Shown here one piece after another: positions 12,096-23,966 of a stretch of 64,000 nt of DNA. This stretch comes from Parasponia andersonii (Eukaryota; Streptophyta; Magnoliopsida; Rosales; Cannabaceae), in contig JXTB01000004.1 in the NCBI GenBank assembly GCA_002914805.1, positions 210,755 through 274,754 on the forward strand, written 5' to 3'. Positions within the stretch are counted from its first letter, which is position 1. Each line of letters begins with the position of its first letter. Position numbers and translations under genes: made by a program. The notes beneath the pieces are model-generated. The model had not been told where the DNA came from. It did not search any database and saw only the letters and a program-made list of their open reading frames with translations.

Positions 12096-12279
12096 ATGAT
12101 GATGACGTCGAAAGAGATGAGACGTATTTCGAGAATGAGGAGTACGTAGATGAAATTAAACCTGAGGAAGTCATTTATGGAGATGAAGGTATTTCCTTGG
12201 TGATAAGACGATTGATGTATACACCAAAGAAGGAAGAGGATATGCAATGACACAACATCTTCAAGACTCACTGTACGGT

Positions 12280-12625
12280 TAAACAACGAGTGTGTGATCT
12301 TATCATTGATAGTGGGAGTAGCGAGAACATAGTATCAAAGACTATAGTGGACAAGTTACAACTACCAACCCAACCACATACTGCACCGTATCACATTGGC
12401 TGGATCAAGAACGTCGGTGAAACAAAGGTGACATAACAATGTCGAGTTTCATTCTCCATCGGTAAATATAAAAATGGGATGTTGTTGATATGGATGCTTG
12501 TCATATGTTGCTTGGTCGACCATGACAATTCGATTTATACACTATGCATAATGGCAAAGCTAACACATACAGCTTCCACAAGGATGATATGAATATTACT
12601 CTGGCTCCTCTGAAGCTACAAAATA
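12280..12625 (+). pseudogene. Protease domain of CRM-like element
   Basis: The retropepsin-type active site is visible as LIIDSGSSENIV at about 12298-12335. The C-terminal signature CHMLLGRP follows at about 12497-12523. The DSG triad is intact. A stop separates the two halves near 12436 and another follows the LLGRP motif, where Trp is expected. Confidence 0.75.
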
Positions 12626-12769
12626 ACCAAAAAACCCCATCAGGACCAACCTTCTCTTTGTACCTAAAGAGACATATACTCCTACCAATATTCCTGTACA
12701 AGTTCAAACATTATTATCTGAATTTGAAGACATCGTTCCTGAGGAGTTAACCACTGGCTTACCACCCCT

Positions 12770-14045
12770 ATGAAATATTCAACACTAGATTGATCTTGTT
12801 CCTGGAGCAAGTCTACCGAGTCTACCGCATTACCACATGAGTCCTAAGGAGTATAAGATCCTATAAAAACAAGTCTAAGATCTTCTCAAAGGGATAATTA
12901 GAGAAAGTATGAGCCCTGTAGCTGTACCTGCACTCCTAACATCGAAGAAAGACGGAAGTTGGAGGATATGCATTGATAGTCAAGCCATCAATAAGATTAC
13001 GATACGATATCGATTTCCTATCCCACGATTGGATAATATGCTTGATAGATTGGGAGGATCAAAGCCCTTTTCCAAGATTGATTTGTGGAGTGAATACCAT
13101 CAGATTCGTATTCATCCTGGAGATGAATGGAAGACTTTATTCAAAACGCATAAAGGATTATACGAGTGGTTAGTTATGCCATTCAGTCTATCCAATGCCC
13201 CGAGTACTTTCATGAGGTTAATGAATTAGGTATTCCAACCCTTCATTGGAAGATTTTTCGTAGCTTATTTTGAAGACATTTAGTCTATAGTCAGAATGGA
13301 AAAGAACATCTATAACACTTGACGAAGTTTTTAATACACGTCGTAAGAATCAGTTGTATGTTAACCTAAAGAAATGTAGCTTCATGATTGACAACTTAGT
13401 CTTCTTGGGCTTTTTTGTGAGTTCTGACGGAATTAAAGTCGATCAAGATAAAGTAAAGGCTATTTGAGAATGGCCAATATCGAAGACTATTACAGAAGTT
13501 CAGAGTTTTCATGGTCTTGCAACGTTCTATAGACAATTCGTAAGAAACTTTAGCACTATAGCTGCACCGCTCACCGATTGTTTGAAGCAAAAGTAATTCC
13601 TTTGGATAGAAGAAGCAAAACAGAGTTTTGCTATCTTGAAGGAAAAACTCACAAATGCACCCGTCCTTGCACTTCCTGACTTTGACAAAATTTTCGAAGT
13701 CGACTGTGATACTTTTGGCATAGGAGTTGGAGCTGTTCTATCCCAAGATATAAAGCCAATAGCTTTCTTTAGTAAAAAGCTCAACGAACTCAGAAAGAAG
13801 TGGTCAACATATGAACAAGAATTATATACGATTGTTCTTACATTACAACAATGGGAGCCGTATCTAGTGCAAAAGGATTTTATCCTCAATATGGATCATC
13901 AAGCTCTTAAGTACCTCAACAACTCTTTCAAACCAAATCGAATACATGCTCGATGGATTTCCTACATCTAGAAGTTCACTTTCTCTCTTAAGCATAAGTC
14001 AGGACAATTAAACAAGATTGCTAATGTATTGAGTCACCGAGTTAT
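12770..14045 (+). pseudogene. Reverse transcriptase and RNase H of CRM-like element
   Basis: RT blocks are seen in order: [18 protein letters not shown] (12936-12995), [15 protein letters not shown] (13060-13105), [15 protein letters not shown] (13160-13200) and FFVAYFEDI (about 13256-13278). The catalytic box is normally Y-x-D-D; here it reads YFED, a D-to-E change. A stop at 13227-13229 breaks the palm domain. RNase H follows at 13636-13968 with FEVDCDTFGIGVGAVL and STYEQELYTIV, then a stop. This copy cannot yield an active enzyme. Confidence 0.85.
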
Positions 14046-15212
14046 GTTACTAACTGCTGTTCAAAATAAAATAATCGGTTTTGATTATTTAAAAGACTTA
14101 TATGCTGATAATGAAGATTTCAAAGAAGAATGGGAGAAATGCATTAATGGAGTTGCAAATAAACATCAAATATATGATGGTTTTCTATTCTTTGAAAATC
14201 GTTTATGTATTCATTAGTGGAAGCTCAATATTTTTGGCCACATCTTAAGCGTGATGTCGAGAAATTTGTCAAGCATTGTTATATATGCCAGACTGCAAAG
14301 GGACAAGCTCAAAGTACTGGATTGTATATACTACTTCCTATTCCTGATGCGCTTTGGGAAGATTTGTTCATGGATTTTATCTTAGAACTACCGCGAACAC
14401 AAAAAGGTTCGGATTCTATCTTTGTTGTGGTAGATCGTTTTTCAAAAATGACTAATTTTATTCCCTGCAAGAAAACTTGAGATGCTACCCATATTGCTCA
14501 ATTGTTCTTTCGAGAGATTGTGCGTCTGTATGGGTTACCAAGGACAATAGTTTCTGATCGCGATAGTAAATTCCTCAGTCAATTTTGGCGCACTTTGTGA
14601 AAGAGACTTGATACCACCTTGCAATTTAGTAGCACTTGTCATCCCCAAACAGATAGGCAAACTGAAATCACTAATCACACACTGGGCAACATTTTACGGT
14701 GCTTGATTAAAGAAAACCCAAGACAATGGGAGAATGTTCTACTGCAAGCTGAGTTTGCTTACAACAATGTGCCAAATCATTCTAGCGGTAAATCTCTATT
14801 TGAAATTGTTTATATTCATCCTACGTTGCATACTCTCGACTTGGTACCTTTACCAAAACTTTAAGGGATGAGCATTATTGCCGATCATTTGATTAATAAG
14901 GCAATCAATATCCATGAAGAAGTGAAAAGAAAGTTAGAAGAGTCCACTGCAAAATACAAGGCTAATACTGACAAGCACAGAAGATTCAAGACTTTCAAAG
15001 AGGGCAATTTTGTAATGGTTCATTTACGTAAAGAAAGACTTCCAATAGGAGAATACAATAAACTTAAGTAGAAGAAAATTGGCTCCTTTCATATTATTCA
15101 AAAGATTAATGATAATGCATATGTCATTGATCTATCAGATAGCTACACAATTTCTAAGACCTTCAATGTTCAAGACCTGTACGAGCACCATAGACTGAAA
15201 GTCATACCTTGA
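14046..15212 (+). pseudogene. Integrase of CRM-like element, interrupted
   Basis: The HHCC-type zinc domain is recognisable around [11 protein letters not shown] at 14274-14310. The catalytic core follows: MDFILELPR (14371-14397), [21 protein letters not shown] (14554-14590) and TCHPQTDRQTEITN (14634-14680). Stops lie at 14478-14480, 14598-14600, 14862-14864 and 15069-15071. The C-terminal part ends HHRLKVIP with TGA at 15210-15212. Integrase would insert the cDNA copy into the genome. The family's usual GQTE motif reads RQTE. Confidence 0.85.
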
Positions 15213-15237
15213 GCAACTCGAGGTCGAGTTTTTTTTT

Positions 15238-15252
15238 CAAGAGGAAGAAAAC
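15238..15252 (+). other. Polypurine tract of CRM-like element
   Basis: The purine-rich run caagaggaagaaaac directly precedes the 3' LTR, where plus-strand DNA synthesis is primed in LTR retrotransposons. Confidence 0.75.
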
Positions 15253-15706
15253 TGATGTAGCAGCCCGCAACCAAATCCATGACTCAAAACTAAGGCCCAA
15301 AATTCCAAAACTCAATCTAATGAACATTCTATTGGTTGGTAGAATGCTTTTGTGTGTTAGGTATTGTAGACTTATTTATTTGAAATGTGTTAGATTATTT
15401 AGCTTGTTTATTTGAAGTGTGTTAGGTGAACAATTTGTTTATTTGAAGTATGTTAGGTGAACAATTTAAGTATGTTTAGTTAGTAGATGCTAGGTGTATA
15501 GTTATAAGTTTCTTAGAATTATTTTGTTGGATAGTTTAGATTAATCCTAAACTTGTATAAATTGCATTCATTGGCAAGAGTTGTAATCATCCAATCTTTA
15601 ATCAAATCTTAGTTTTCTCTTTTAAATTCTCTTTGAAAATTTTGCTTATTTCTTTTCTTGTTGTAAGAACGCAAGTTAGAGCAAAATCTAACGACCCGCT
15701 GCGTCA
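15253..15706 (+). repeat. 3' LTR of CRM-like element (454 bp)
   Basis: It begins tgatgtagcagccc and ends ctgcgtca. Compared with the 5' LTR it retains an extra segment with tataaatt at 15556-15563, which is a candidate TATA box. Confidence 0.93.
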
Positions 15707-17663
15707 TTAAATTATTAGCTAATTAGGGGAAGGGGAATATAGGCCTGGTAACTGGAGCGAAAGATCCATTTGATGTCTGAGCTCATCGGATTTGGGCTTC
15801 ATGTTAGAAGCCCAACTGTCAGCGCAATATTGGTATTACAGTTGGAGAGTCGACTATGCAAGTCTTGTTATTATTGTAGCATTATGTTTTCCCCCCCTTT
15901 TTCTAGCTAAATTTTGTTTCCCCGCGACGAAAGCTTGAAAATATCATTATAGTAACAGCATGCAATCCGTATGATCATATCGTATGTATTACTCGCTACT
16001 TATCTAGTTATCTTTATCCGTTTACGTATGTACATATGTACATTATGCGTTTTTGCTCTATTTCAGGTCATACGGTAAACGACGAATAAAATTTTAATTA
16101 TTAAGAGAATCAATTGCCAAAAGAATTGCTACGAAAAATCCATCCATTAGCCAAGTTCAAGAGCGTTTCAAATTTGGTGCATGCTCAAAAATTGTGATGG
16201 TGACCAAGTCTTTATTTTGGCTGATGACATCGATAATTTTAAAGTAGTTTTGCTATGCAACACTAATTAATAGACAATCGTCACTAGAGTTTGGCTACCC
16301 TAAAGGGAAACATGTTTTCTTTTAAGTAGTCTGCACAGTTATAAGAGATGGAATAAATCATACTAATAATTGTGCCTCATAAAAGTATAATTTTAAAGCA
16401 TTGGATTCTTAAGGTTAAAACCTTATAAAATTGATCAATTAAATTACAAAATGCGTCAATTTTTTTTTTTTTTTTGATATCCATGTAATTAAAATCCATC
16501 AGCAACCTTTCTGAGCCATTGGTTTAATCCTGAGGTTAGAATATTAATAGCGTTCCACGTGTCATTCCACGTATGTCTTGTTGCATAAAAATCCTTATAG
16601 CTAATCGACAAATTTCAATTTTCTATCACAAGAGGAATGAAAATATTGGGAATCTGGTCAGGCCGCATTTGATTGAGCATAGTCATAATCTGATGGCCAC
16701 GCCTTGAGGATTAGGACAAAACTTTGTTCCCAAATGACCCACTAACCTTCATTACCAAACAAATTATGAATCATAAAGTAATGAGCCGAATTTTTGGGAA
16801 AATGAAGGGTATTTTAGTCAAGAAAAATACAACAGCAGAAACGACACGGTACGGAGTTGCATGGAGCCCACCATAAAATTCCAATAGTAAATTCTACGTC
16901 ACTAGCAATTAAACTACACTTTCCCGCCGGATTTTAAAATTCTGACCCAACGTCTCAAATCAGTTATGATTTACATGATGACAAATTTGGACCGCCTTTT
17001 TCATTGTCGGTTTCTCCAGCAATTTTTGCTTGGTCAAGCCGTTTGGCTCAGCTTTGTTCGAGAAGGCTTTTGAGCTAAAGTTTCAAGTTCACCATTTACT
17101 ACAACGTTACAATATAACTTATATTTGAATACATGAAATTGATTCCAAATATATTGGAGAATTAATGTTGTAGACTTAATCGAAATCCCTAATATTTAGA
17201 ACCATTTATTTTTTTGACGATTGAGTCTCCACATGCTATAGTTTCTCTAATTTTCTCTTCTAACATTTTGTCTAATTGTAGGATTCAAAATATGCGTATA
17301 CTATCAAAAAATCTATTTATTTCGTTACTAATTTAAATATTAGCTTTTGAAGTTGCTTTCCGCGCGTTGAGAATTAGCCAGGTTCAAGTGTTAGGCAACT
17401 TGTATATAAGTACAATATCATAATGTATAATGTGTACAAAGTTTCGAGCATTAAAGAAAAAAAATTGTCAATAGGAAAACAACAAACAAATAATAGAGAT
17501 GGGTATATGCCAATGCTACTAATCACTTCTTGGAAAGCAACCTAGCTTTATATTATTTTTAAAACTTTATATGTCACGCCAAAAACCTTGCTTTCTTTAC
17601 ATAAATGTATGCAGACACAGTGTCAAATGATCACATATTATATATANGTTAATTAATTAAGTA
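15707..17663. other. Upstream region of the ERF gene
   Basis: No gene is seen. The last 300 bp are AT-rich. A TATA-like tatataag at 17403-17410 and several later ataaa runs could serve the ERF gene; one N lies at 17647. No transposon borders were recognised apart from the end of the CRM-like element. Confidence 0.5.
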
Positions 17664-18590
17664 ATGGCTGGAAGTGAAGCCACAAAAACTGCTACCCCCA
17701 CCACAAGTACCACGACAACTACCACCACCACCAACACGGTCCAATCACGTCACCCGGCGATCCGTCGATTCGTCGGGGTCCGCCAAAGGCCATCCGGGCG
17801 ATGGGTGGCTGAAATCAAGGACTCATCTCAACGAGTCAGGCTATGGCTTGGGACATACGACACCCCGGAAGAGGCAGCCAGAGCCTACGACGAAGCCGCC
17901 AGAGCCCTCCGCGGCGAGAATGCTCGCACCAACTTCGCGGCGCCGCCGCCACCCGACTCATGTAAGTCGAGCCCATTGGTCTCATCTCCTTCCTCAGGAG
18001 GGCTGAGCTTCTCTTCCCTCAAGGCCAAACTGAGCAAGAATCTCCAAAGCATCGTCGCTAGAACAGGTGAGAATAACAACAACAAGTCCTCGAAATGTAG
18101 GGTTAGCGACCACTTCACTTTCGCCAGTATATTCCATTTCAGGAAGTACTATAACGACCATCAGTATCAAAACACCATGATGATGAGAAACATGAATATA
18201 GACTCGAACGTGGTGCAGCCGAGCATTGTCGTTCCTCCTCATGTCCAAGACCATCAAACGACGTCGTGTTCTTCGTCGTCTTGGGAGACGTCAAGCATTT
18301 CGGATTGCAGCCCTGAGTGGGTAGGGTTCCGGCAAGCAGGGTTCGATTCGGACGGGTCGGATATCGGGGAAGGGTTTGCGGATCATCTAATGAATGGTAA
18401 TTACTGGATGGATAGCCCGGAGGTGAGTGTTTGTAGTACTAATAGAAGTGAGGTTTCGATTAGTACTAATAGTAATAATAGTGGTAGTAAGAGGTTCAAG
18501 GTTTCTTCTTCTGTGGTTGTGCCTCCAACTTTCAGTACTACGACGCCCTTTCTATATGATCATGGTCATGATCTTGAGATTATCAATTGA
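17664..18590 (+). CDS. AP2/ERF transcription factor, ERN1/RAP2.11-like, 308 aa
   Basis: This intronless gene encodes a plant ERF-type transcription factor that would act in the nucleus and bind GCC-box-like DNA. The single AP2 domain spans residues 35-91: [20 protein letters not shown], then [20 protein letters not shown] with WLG at 61-63, ending NARTNF. The [15 protein letters not shown] form is typical of the RAP2.11/ERN group rather than of DREB proteins. A Thr-rich low-complexity tract covers residues 8-25. The C-terminal half is Ser/Asn-rich with an acidic patch near [10 protein letters not shown], plausible as an activation region. The first ATG, after several stops upstream, is the natural start. 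Base composition at the 5' end is GC-rich compared with the flanks, as is common for AP2 domains. The exact orthologue is not certain. Confidence 0.93.
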   Translation: MAGSEATKTATPTTSTTTTTTTTNTVQSRHPAIRRFVGVRQRPSGRWVAEIKDSSQRVRLWLGTYDTPEEAARAYDEAARALRGENARTNFAAPPPPDSCKSSPLVSSPSSGGLSFSSLKAKLSKNLQSIVARTGENNNNKSSKCRVSDHFTFASIFHFRKYYNDHQYQNTMMMRNMNIDSNVVQPSIVVPPHVQDHQTTSCSSSSWETSSISDCSPEWVGFRQAGFDSDGSDIGEGFADHLMNGNYWMDSPEVSVCSTNRSEVSISTNSNNSGSKRFKVSSSVVVPPTFSTTTPFLYDHGHDLEIIN

Positions 18591-19138
18591 TATTAAAACA
18601 TGGGTAATCAATTGATATAAGACATGGGCCGGGCGCATGAAAAGATTAAAGGATCAGTTGTGTGTAATTATTGCATGTTGTTTACTATATGCATGAAGAA
18701 AAGCTTTCTTAGCAAGGCTGAGAAGTTAATTATAGCTTTATATACGATGCATGGATCGAATTAAGTTGTTGTCGTTCTCTAGTGATATATGTTACAAGTC
18801 AATTAAGTTGTTCAAAAAATCTTCCAAGAAACTAGTGTACAGATAGAGAGAGAGAAATTAGGGTTGATCAATAAGGGAGAGGGATCGACTTACACAAGTT
18901 ATAATATGAAATTTCGCTTATGTACAACGAAGCGACTGTATGATATTTGAGTCAAGTTAGAAAACAAAGTTTTATATATTTAAATACATATGCACGCTTG
19001 CTTTGGAAGTATGTTTATATATAGATAAATATAAAGAAAAATAAAGCAAAGTAACCTCCGCTCTTCTATATGATATGTAATATGAAATATCTCAAAACTC
19101 GAAATTTCAAACTACATATATAAATTTAAATTGATATT

Positions 19139-19187
<49 letters not shown>
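18591..19187. other. 3' flank of ERF gene
   Basis: Probable 3' UTR and non-coding sequence. A perfect (TA)n run at about 19141-19187 leads directly into the first MITE copy. No other gene is seen. Confidence 0.5.
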
Positions 19188-19190
<3 letters not shown>

Positions 19191-19419
19191 CACCAATCCA
19201 GTGGGTATTTTTTTTTTTTACCTATGGGTAGGTATCAATTTGGCCAATGAAAATTTAGCATGCACATTTTTTTATTGTAAAAAGTAAGAGAGAAAAAAAG
19301 CATTAATGATGCACGTCTTTTCATGCACTTCATTATAGCCATTGGATCCCCATTAGATGGTGATCCAACGGCTAAAAAAAAAATACCTACCCATAGGTAA
19401 AGAAAAAAAATACCTATTG
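19188..19419. mobile_element. MITE copy A, in (TA)n, right end lost in assembly gap
   Basis: It starts gggcaccaatccagtgggta immediately after a (TA)n tract. Inside are the family's conserved gccaatgaaaatttagcatg block (about 19240) and the near-palindrome around gatggtgatccaacgg (about 19356). The right terminal repeat (tacctaccca...tacctattg) runs into the N gap at 19420. It is non-coding in the plus sense. The minus strand holds the family's short open frame, which ends HWPN. Confidence 0.85.
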
Positions 19420-19504
19420 NNNNNNNNNNNNNNNNNNNNNNNNNNNNNNNNNNNNNNNNNNNNNNNNNNNNNNNNNNNNNNNNNNNNNNNNNNNNNNNNN
19501 NNNN
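19420..19504. other. Assembly gap, 85 N
   Basis: This is a run of N between two TA-flanked MITE copies. It probably reflects assembly failure across repeated TA tracts and MITE ends. Confidence 0.97.
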
Positions 19505-19548
19505 TAATAAAAAAAAAAAATCAAAGTCATAATAAATATATATATATA

Positions 19549-19748
19549 GATGAAATCCAATATGTATTTTTTTTTAATCTATGCATTGATATTATTTTAG
19601 CCAATGAAAATTTATTATGCCTATATTTTTATTGTAAAAAATAAAAAATAATAATAACATTAACACATCTTTTCGTATACTTTATTACAACGGTTTGATA
19701 AAAAAAATTCCTCCTCGTAAGGTAAAAAAAATTATCTCCTGGATTGAT
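19549..19748. mobile_element. MITE copy B, diverged and shortened
   Basis: This is a diverged member of the same family. It has aaatccaatatgtatttttt at the left, gccaatgaaaatttattatg inside, and ctcctggattgata at the right, with TA tracts on both sides. The central palindrome is partly deleted and the antisense frame is broken by several stops. Confidence 0.7.
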
Positions 19749-19773
19749 AATATATATATATATATATATATAT

Positions 19774-20014
19774 GGGCACCAATTCAGTAGGTATTTTTTT
19801 TTTTTACCTATGCATAGGTATCAATTTGGCCAATGAAAATTTAGTATGCATATTTTTTTATTATAAAAAGTAAGAGAGAGAAAGAGCATTAATGATGCAC
19901 GTCTTTTCACGCACTTCATTATAGCCATTGGATTACCATCTAATGGTGATCCAACGGCTAAAAAAAAATACCTATCCATAGGTAAAATAAAAAAATACTT
20001 ATTGGATTGGCAAC
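19774..20014. mobile_element. MITE copy C, complete (241 bp), in (TA)n
   Basis: It is flanked on both sides by (TA)n. The left end is gggcaccaattcagtaggta. The right end, reverse-complemented, starts gttgccaatccaataagta. The inverted repeat then continues through a T-run to tacctatgsataggta, about 45 bp in all. The centre holds a near-perfect palindrome around accatctaatggt (about 19935). It encodes no transposase, so it would depend on an enzyme in trans. Confidence 0.88.
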
Positions 20015-20457
20015 ATATATATATATATATATATATTATGCTTTCATCCTGCAAACCTATTACTTCATGTTCACCAATCTGCAATGCGTAAAAGAGAGGA
20101 AAGGGAGATATTTTCTTTTTTACATGTTTATATAATAATTAATTACACAAGAAATGAAATCTTATCTCTACCATTTTTACCATTTTTTCTTATTCATGTT
20201 CATTTCTTTTCCACTCATTCCCCTCTACATTCCTTCCCTGTGAACCAGTACTATTAATGTCGTAGATTTGTTGGTCTTTTTCATCCCAATGGCAAGGCAT
20301 CAACGATTAAATAAGTATTAGTAGAGTTTTTATAATGTGGTGCATGTGCCATAAATAAGATCAAAATCTTTTTGTTCTTTTTTTTCTTCCGTGTGTACTT
20401 ATCATAGAAGTTGTAATTAATCCAAGAATTGGAATAGAGCTCATACAACATAGATGT
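20015..20457. other. Intergenic region between MITE cluster and solo LTR
   Basis: Only AT-rich non-coding sequence was seen, with no conserved frame or structured element. Confidence 0.5.
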
Positions 20458-22638
20458 TGTAAAAATCCAGATTTTGGGAGGATAATTTAGATATTTTACC
20501 AATTTTCTGGATATAATATTGGGGGATTAATTTGCAAAAATTTTGTGTAGAAGGACTAAATTGCAAATTTTGGGGGACGGAATTGATAGAAATTTAGGAG
20601 CTGGGGACAATAGTGTAATTTTTAAAAAAATTGCACAGTCTCACTCACGTGGGTATCCTTTTTCCTAGTCACTCTCTCTCTCTTCCTCACCCGACTCTCT
20701 CTCTCTCTCTCTCTCTTTCCTCTCCAGATTCTCTCTCGCTCTCGCTTGCTCGGCCGAAGGGGAAGGAGAAGGCCGCGCCACCTCCTGTCGTCGTCCGTCC
20801 ACGCAGACCACCAGCAAAGCTTCCCCATGCCATTGCAAGCCCGTCGCCGACCTCCAGGAGCGGCCGGAGAGGCCCCTGTTGCCTGAGAAGACAAAGTGGG
20901 CATTTCAAATTTTTGGCCACCGACGACAATTCTGATCACCATTTGACTTCAAACTGGGCTCGTTAGATTCGTCTCGTCACAAAGATTGTCAAGGTATATA
21001 TATCTTAACCCCATAATGCTCAAATCAAAACTTGTTATTTTGGAATGTTTTGAGTTTAAGTTTAACTTTTTGATCCGGCCGTTGGATTATGTTTTTGTTG
21101 TCATTTTTAGATTGTACTTGAAAAATAGGGACGTTTGATATATATATTGCCTATGTTTAGTGACCGGCACAGAAATCGAGATTGGACAATTGAGATTTAT
21201 CTCGATTTATGTGCCATTAGCCCGGTGTGGGTCTGGACCTAAATTGGACAAGTTATATGTCTAACCTAGCTATTTTGGGTAGTAGAAATTCAGTGAAAAT
21301 GTCCGTTTGTGGAATTGAAGCTCCGTTAAGAAGTTGGTTTTTTGTAAGAGGACGATCGAGGGCTTGGAATTGGTACTCGACCCTCCAGACGATCGTCAAT
21401 GACACCTTGAGGATTCAATAGTGTGGTATCGTTATTTGAGCGAGGTAGGGACTTAATTACCTCTGTTTTATATCGTTTTCGAATAAAACTTATTTTCTGC
21501 AACATATGAGAACAAATGTGACATTTGTTTTTCTTGAACATCTGTGATGGAAATTGATTGTATAATGTATATATAGTGTATTGCTTTGGGAATTTTCTGA
21601 GTGCATGTTATTTTGGATATATTAAAAATAGGGCCGTTATGCTGCCCGTTTTCCTATAAAACCTAGTATGCTGATTTTATCAAAAAATCCGAGCATGATT
21701 ATTTTCACACTTCGGTTCTGTATTACACGTGTCATAGGATCATATATGAGCACCGTGTTAGTATCATGGGTTTACAGTATGGCGCTGCGTGCCCCACCGT
21801 CGGTGTAGAGTCCGTAAACCTGTGCGGAATTTTGTTACTTCTGATTACCTCCCTATTTGGCAGGTGTAGGCAATTCGGTTGCTCCTCCAGGTTTGGTAGG
21901 CGACACACAGGTATTCCCTCCAGGTATGGGCTTAGGTGTCAGGCAGGCTGTTAGGCATACTTAGTGCCATCATCCTGGATTTCCACAGATGAGAGGATGA
22001 GAGCTCATGGGTATGGGTTGATTTGTGTCATGTGCATATGAATTGAATGGTTTTGATTACACTGCTCTATATATATATGGATTTCTGGTTTGGATTATAT
22101 AGATATATATATTTTGAACTAAACTAACTATGTAGGAATTCTCCATCACTAAAATATTTCCTACTGGACATTTTATACTCACCCCCTTCCTCCCTTCCTC
22201 AGGTGGTGTCTAGTGCGATTTGGAAGATCAAGAGGAGTAAGAGGTTATCTTGACTGTAATTCATTATCTTGATAATGCTCGGAGTGTGAAGTCGTGGTGT
22301 TTAGATTGTTTGGGTTTTGTTTAGTATTGAACCAAGATTACTATACTCTGTCTTTATCTGTGAACTTATGTATGTCATTCTGGTATTTGATTTTTGGCAT
22401 GGATGATAATGATGCTTGGACTTATATTTGATTTCGCAGTTTTAAATAATTATTCAATCTATGTTTAATGGTGTATATAAACTATGGGAGTGGTTCAAAG
22501 GATGAAATTCTAATTATTTTATTTAAATGGACCGTTTTATAAAACTATAACTTTTGACACTTTTTCAAATAAATCAAGGAATTTCTCATATTTGTGAAAT
22601 TCCCCTTCTGCCACTAACCCGAGTTTTGGGTCGTGACA
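20458..22638 (+). mobile_element. Probable 2.18-kb solo LTR (Tekay/Del-like Ty3/gypsy)
   Basis: The segment starts tgtaaaaatcc and ends gggtcgtgaca, with flanks gatgt at 20453-20457 and tatgt at 22639-22643, which is a 5-bp target duplication with one change. Size and ends (TGT...ACA) fit the very long LTRs of Tekay/Del elements, such as the 2.3-kb LTR at 49957. A pyrimidine-rich leader with (CT)n at about 20665-20730 and a GC-rich block to 20900 look like the transcribed R region. No pol sequence is present, so LTR-LTR recombination is the simplest origin. Open frames in the GC-rich block are not conserved domains. Confidence 0.62.
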
Positions 22639-22643
22639 TATGT

Positions 22644-23293
22644 CCTTTTTGACTCTCATAATATGTATAAGTCCCCTCATCTACGTTATGACCGTTGATT
22701 AAGCTAGATTATAATGTTTATAGATAGATGAGTAATTGTCGTACTTTCCAATTTATATGAATCCTTATATCTAGCTCGAAGGGATAATATATATTTGCTA
22801 ATTACACTTCATTACCCCACTTTGAAGGATATTTTTAAAGGATATGCACCTACCAAATGTGTCCGAGGTCCTGTGTATGAGTATGTAATGCATAATGCAT
22901 GCCATGTAGGCGTGTAGACATGTTGGCTGTGTTACTCCATCCTTATGCAGTATATTTTGTTTGAATAATAATAAGGACACCAAAATATTTTGCATTAAAA
23001 ATTTAAACTACATAACATAATATGGGTTTCAATCGCTCTTTATTTTAAAGTGAAAGTATACAACTTTAAAATATTTTTATTATGTGATTAAAAATAATTT
23101 TAGGATAAAAGTGTGGCATCCCAATCTTTACCCTATTTGTTTTCTCCCTTTGGACATGCTTGCATAACTGCGAAAGGAAAACTTCACCGAAAAACCAAAA
23201 GTTGACACATAGGAATTAGAGCTTTTTGCCAAAACATATATACAAGAAGTTAGAGCTATTGTCATGTTTATATGCCTTTACAGTTCTAAGTTG
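22644..23293. other. Intergenic region before Tat element
   Basis: AT-rich, no gene or element recognised. Confidence 0.5.
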
Positions 23294-23298
23294 GGAGA
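23294..23298. repeat. Target-site duplication, left (ggaga)
   Basis: ggaga occurs directly before the 5' LTR and again directly after the 3' LTR at 34287-34291. This is an exact 5-bp duplication that fixes the ends of the Tat element. Confidence 0.9.
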
Positions 23299-23905
23299 TG
23301 TTGTGCGGTCTAAAAACTATATGTTGGTCAATACCAAAAAGGGAAAAGTTAGCGACTAAGTGGACGTGTCGGGTCGCATGAGTAAGTTAAGTGCGACCTC
23401 CTTCGAGTAAGTCAAGTGCGACCTCCTCCGAACGAGTTAAGTGCGACCAGAATGAAAAAGAAACTGGATCAAGCTTCGTCAAGCGGGTAATCTACAAAGA
23501 AAGAGAAACAAAAGTTTCTCTTTCAGGATCGACCAGTCGTCTCATTTAAGTTATTACCTAGTTATATTGTTACTCAAACTGTATTTTCTGATTACACACT
23601 TACCCGTTTTCATAATTAGGAAATATTAAACTATCTTCACCTATATAAGAGGAAGTTCAATGCTGTCGTAGGGATCTCTTCTTTTTGAAAAAACGGAGAC
23701 TCTTTTTCACTTTCAGAACATACTCTGCACTCTATTGTAATCATCCAAAAAATAGTGAAAACAGTGGACGTAAGCTCAATTTTTTTGGGGCTGAACCACT
23801 ATAAAATTCTAGTCTCTTTATTTGCTTTGATTTATTAACTCTTTTCACACACAAGCCACATCTTGCAAGTTCCTAAATTCATTGTTGACAGAACCTTCGT
23901 CAATA
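23299..23905 (+). repeat. 5' LTR of Tat element (607 bp)
   Basis: It begins tgttgtgcggtctaaaaac and ends cgtcaata (the terminal CA has become TA). It carries three units of a 25-bp repeat (agtgcgacctcc core) at 23381-23453 and a TATA box, tatataag, at 23642-23649. Confidence 0.92.
23381..23453 (+). repeat. 25-bp LTR minisatellite, 3 units
   Basis: Units start at 23381, 23406 and 23431, each with the core aagtgcgacctcc or a close variant. They lie in the U3 part, upstream of the TATA box. Confidence 0.85.
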
Positions 23906-23921
23906 ATTGGCGCTAGAAGGA
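23906..23921 (+). other. Primer binding site of Tat element
   Basis: attggcgctagaagga directly follows the 5' LTR. A nearly identical sequence follows the LTR of the element at 1-2356, so the site is conserved between copies. Confidence 0.75.
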
Positions 23922-23966
23922 GGACCATTCTAGTAAAAAATTTTGTCAATTCCGCTTCTTTCAACA

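Larger units (their letters stand above)
10389..15706 (+). mobile_element. CRM/Galadriel-like Ty3/gypsy retrotransposon, complete but dead
   Basis: This is a 5.3-kb LTR retrotransposon with LTRs at 10389-10825 and 15253-15706, a tRNA-Met-type primer site and a purine tract before the 3' LTR. The order gag, protease, reverse transcriptase, RNase H, integrase is that of Ty3/gypsy. The C-terminal integrase region (YNKLK, FNVQDLYEHH) and the compact size resemble the CRM/Galadriel group of chromoviruses, but the clade call is from memory. Flanks read ttaac and ttaaa, so a 5-bp target duplication with one change is likely. Many stops interrupt gag and pol, mostly at Gln or Trp positions of the family, so it cannot move on its own. 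Confidence 0.92.

Noticed and set aside
20631-20966. Overlapping open frames on both strands in the GC-rich block
   Set aside because: They are low-complexity Ser/Leu/Arg repeats translated from (CT)n, inside the probable solo LTR; no domain and no splice structure.
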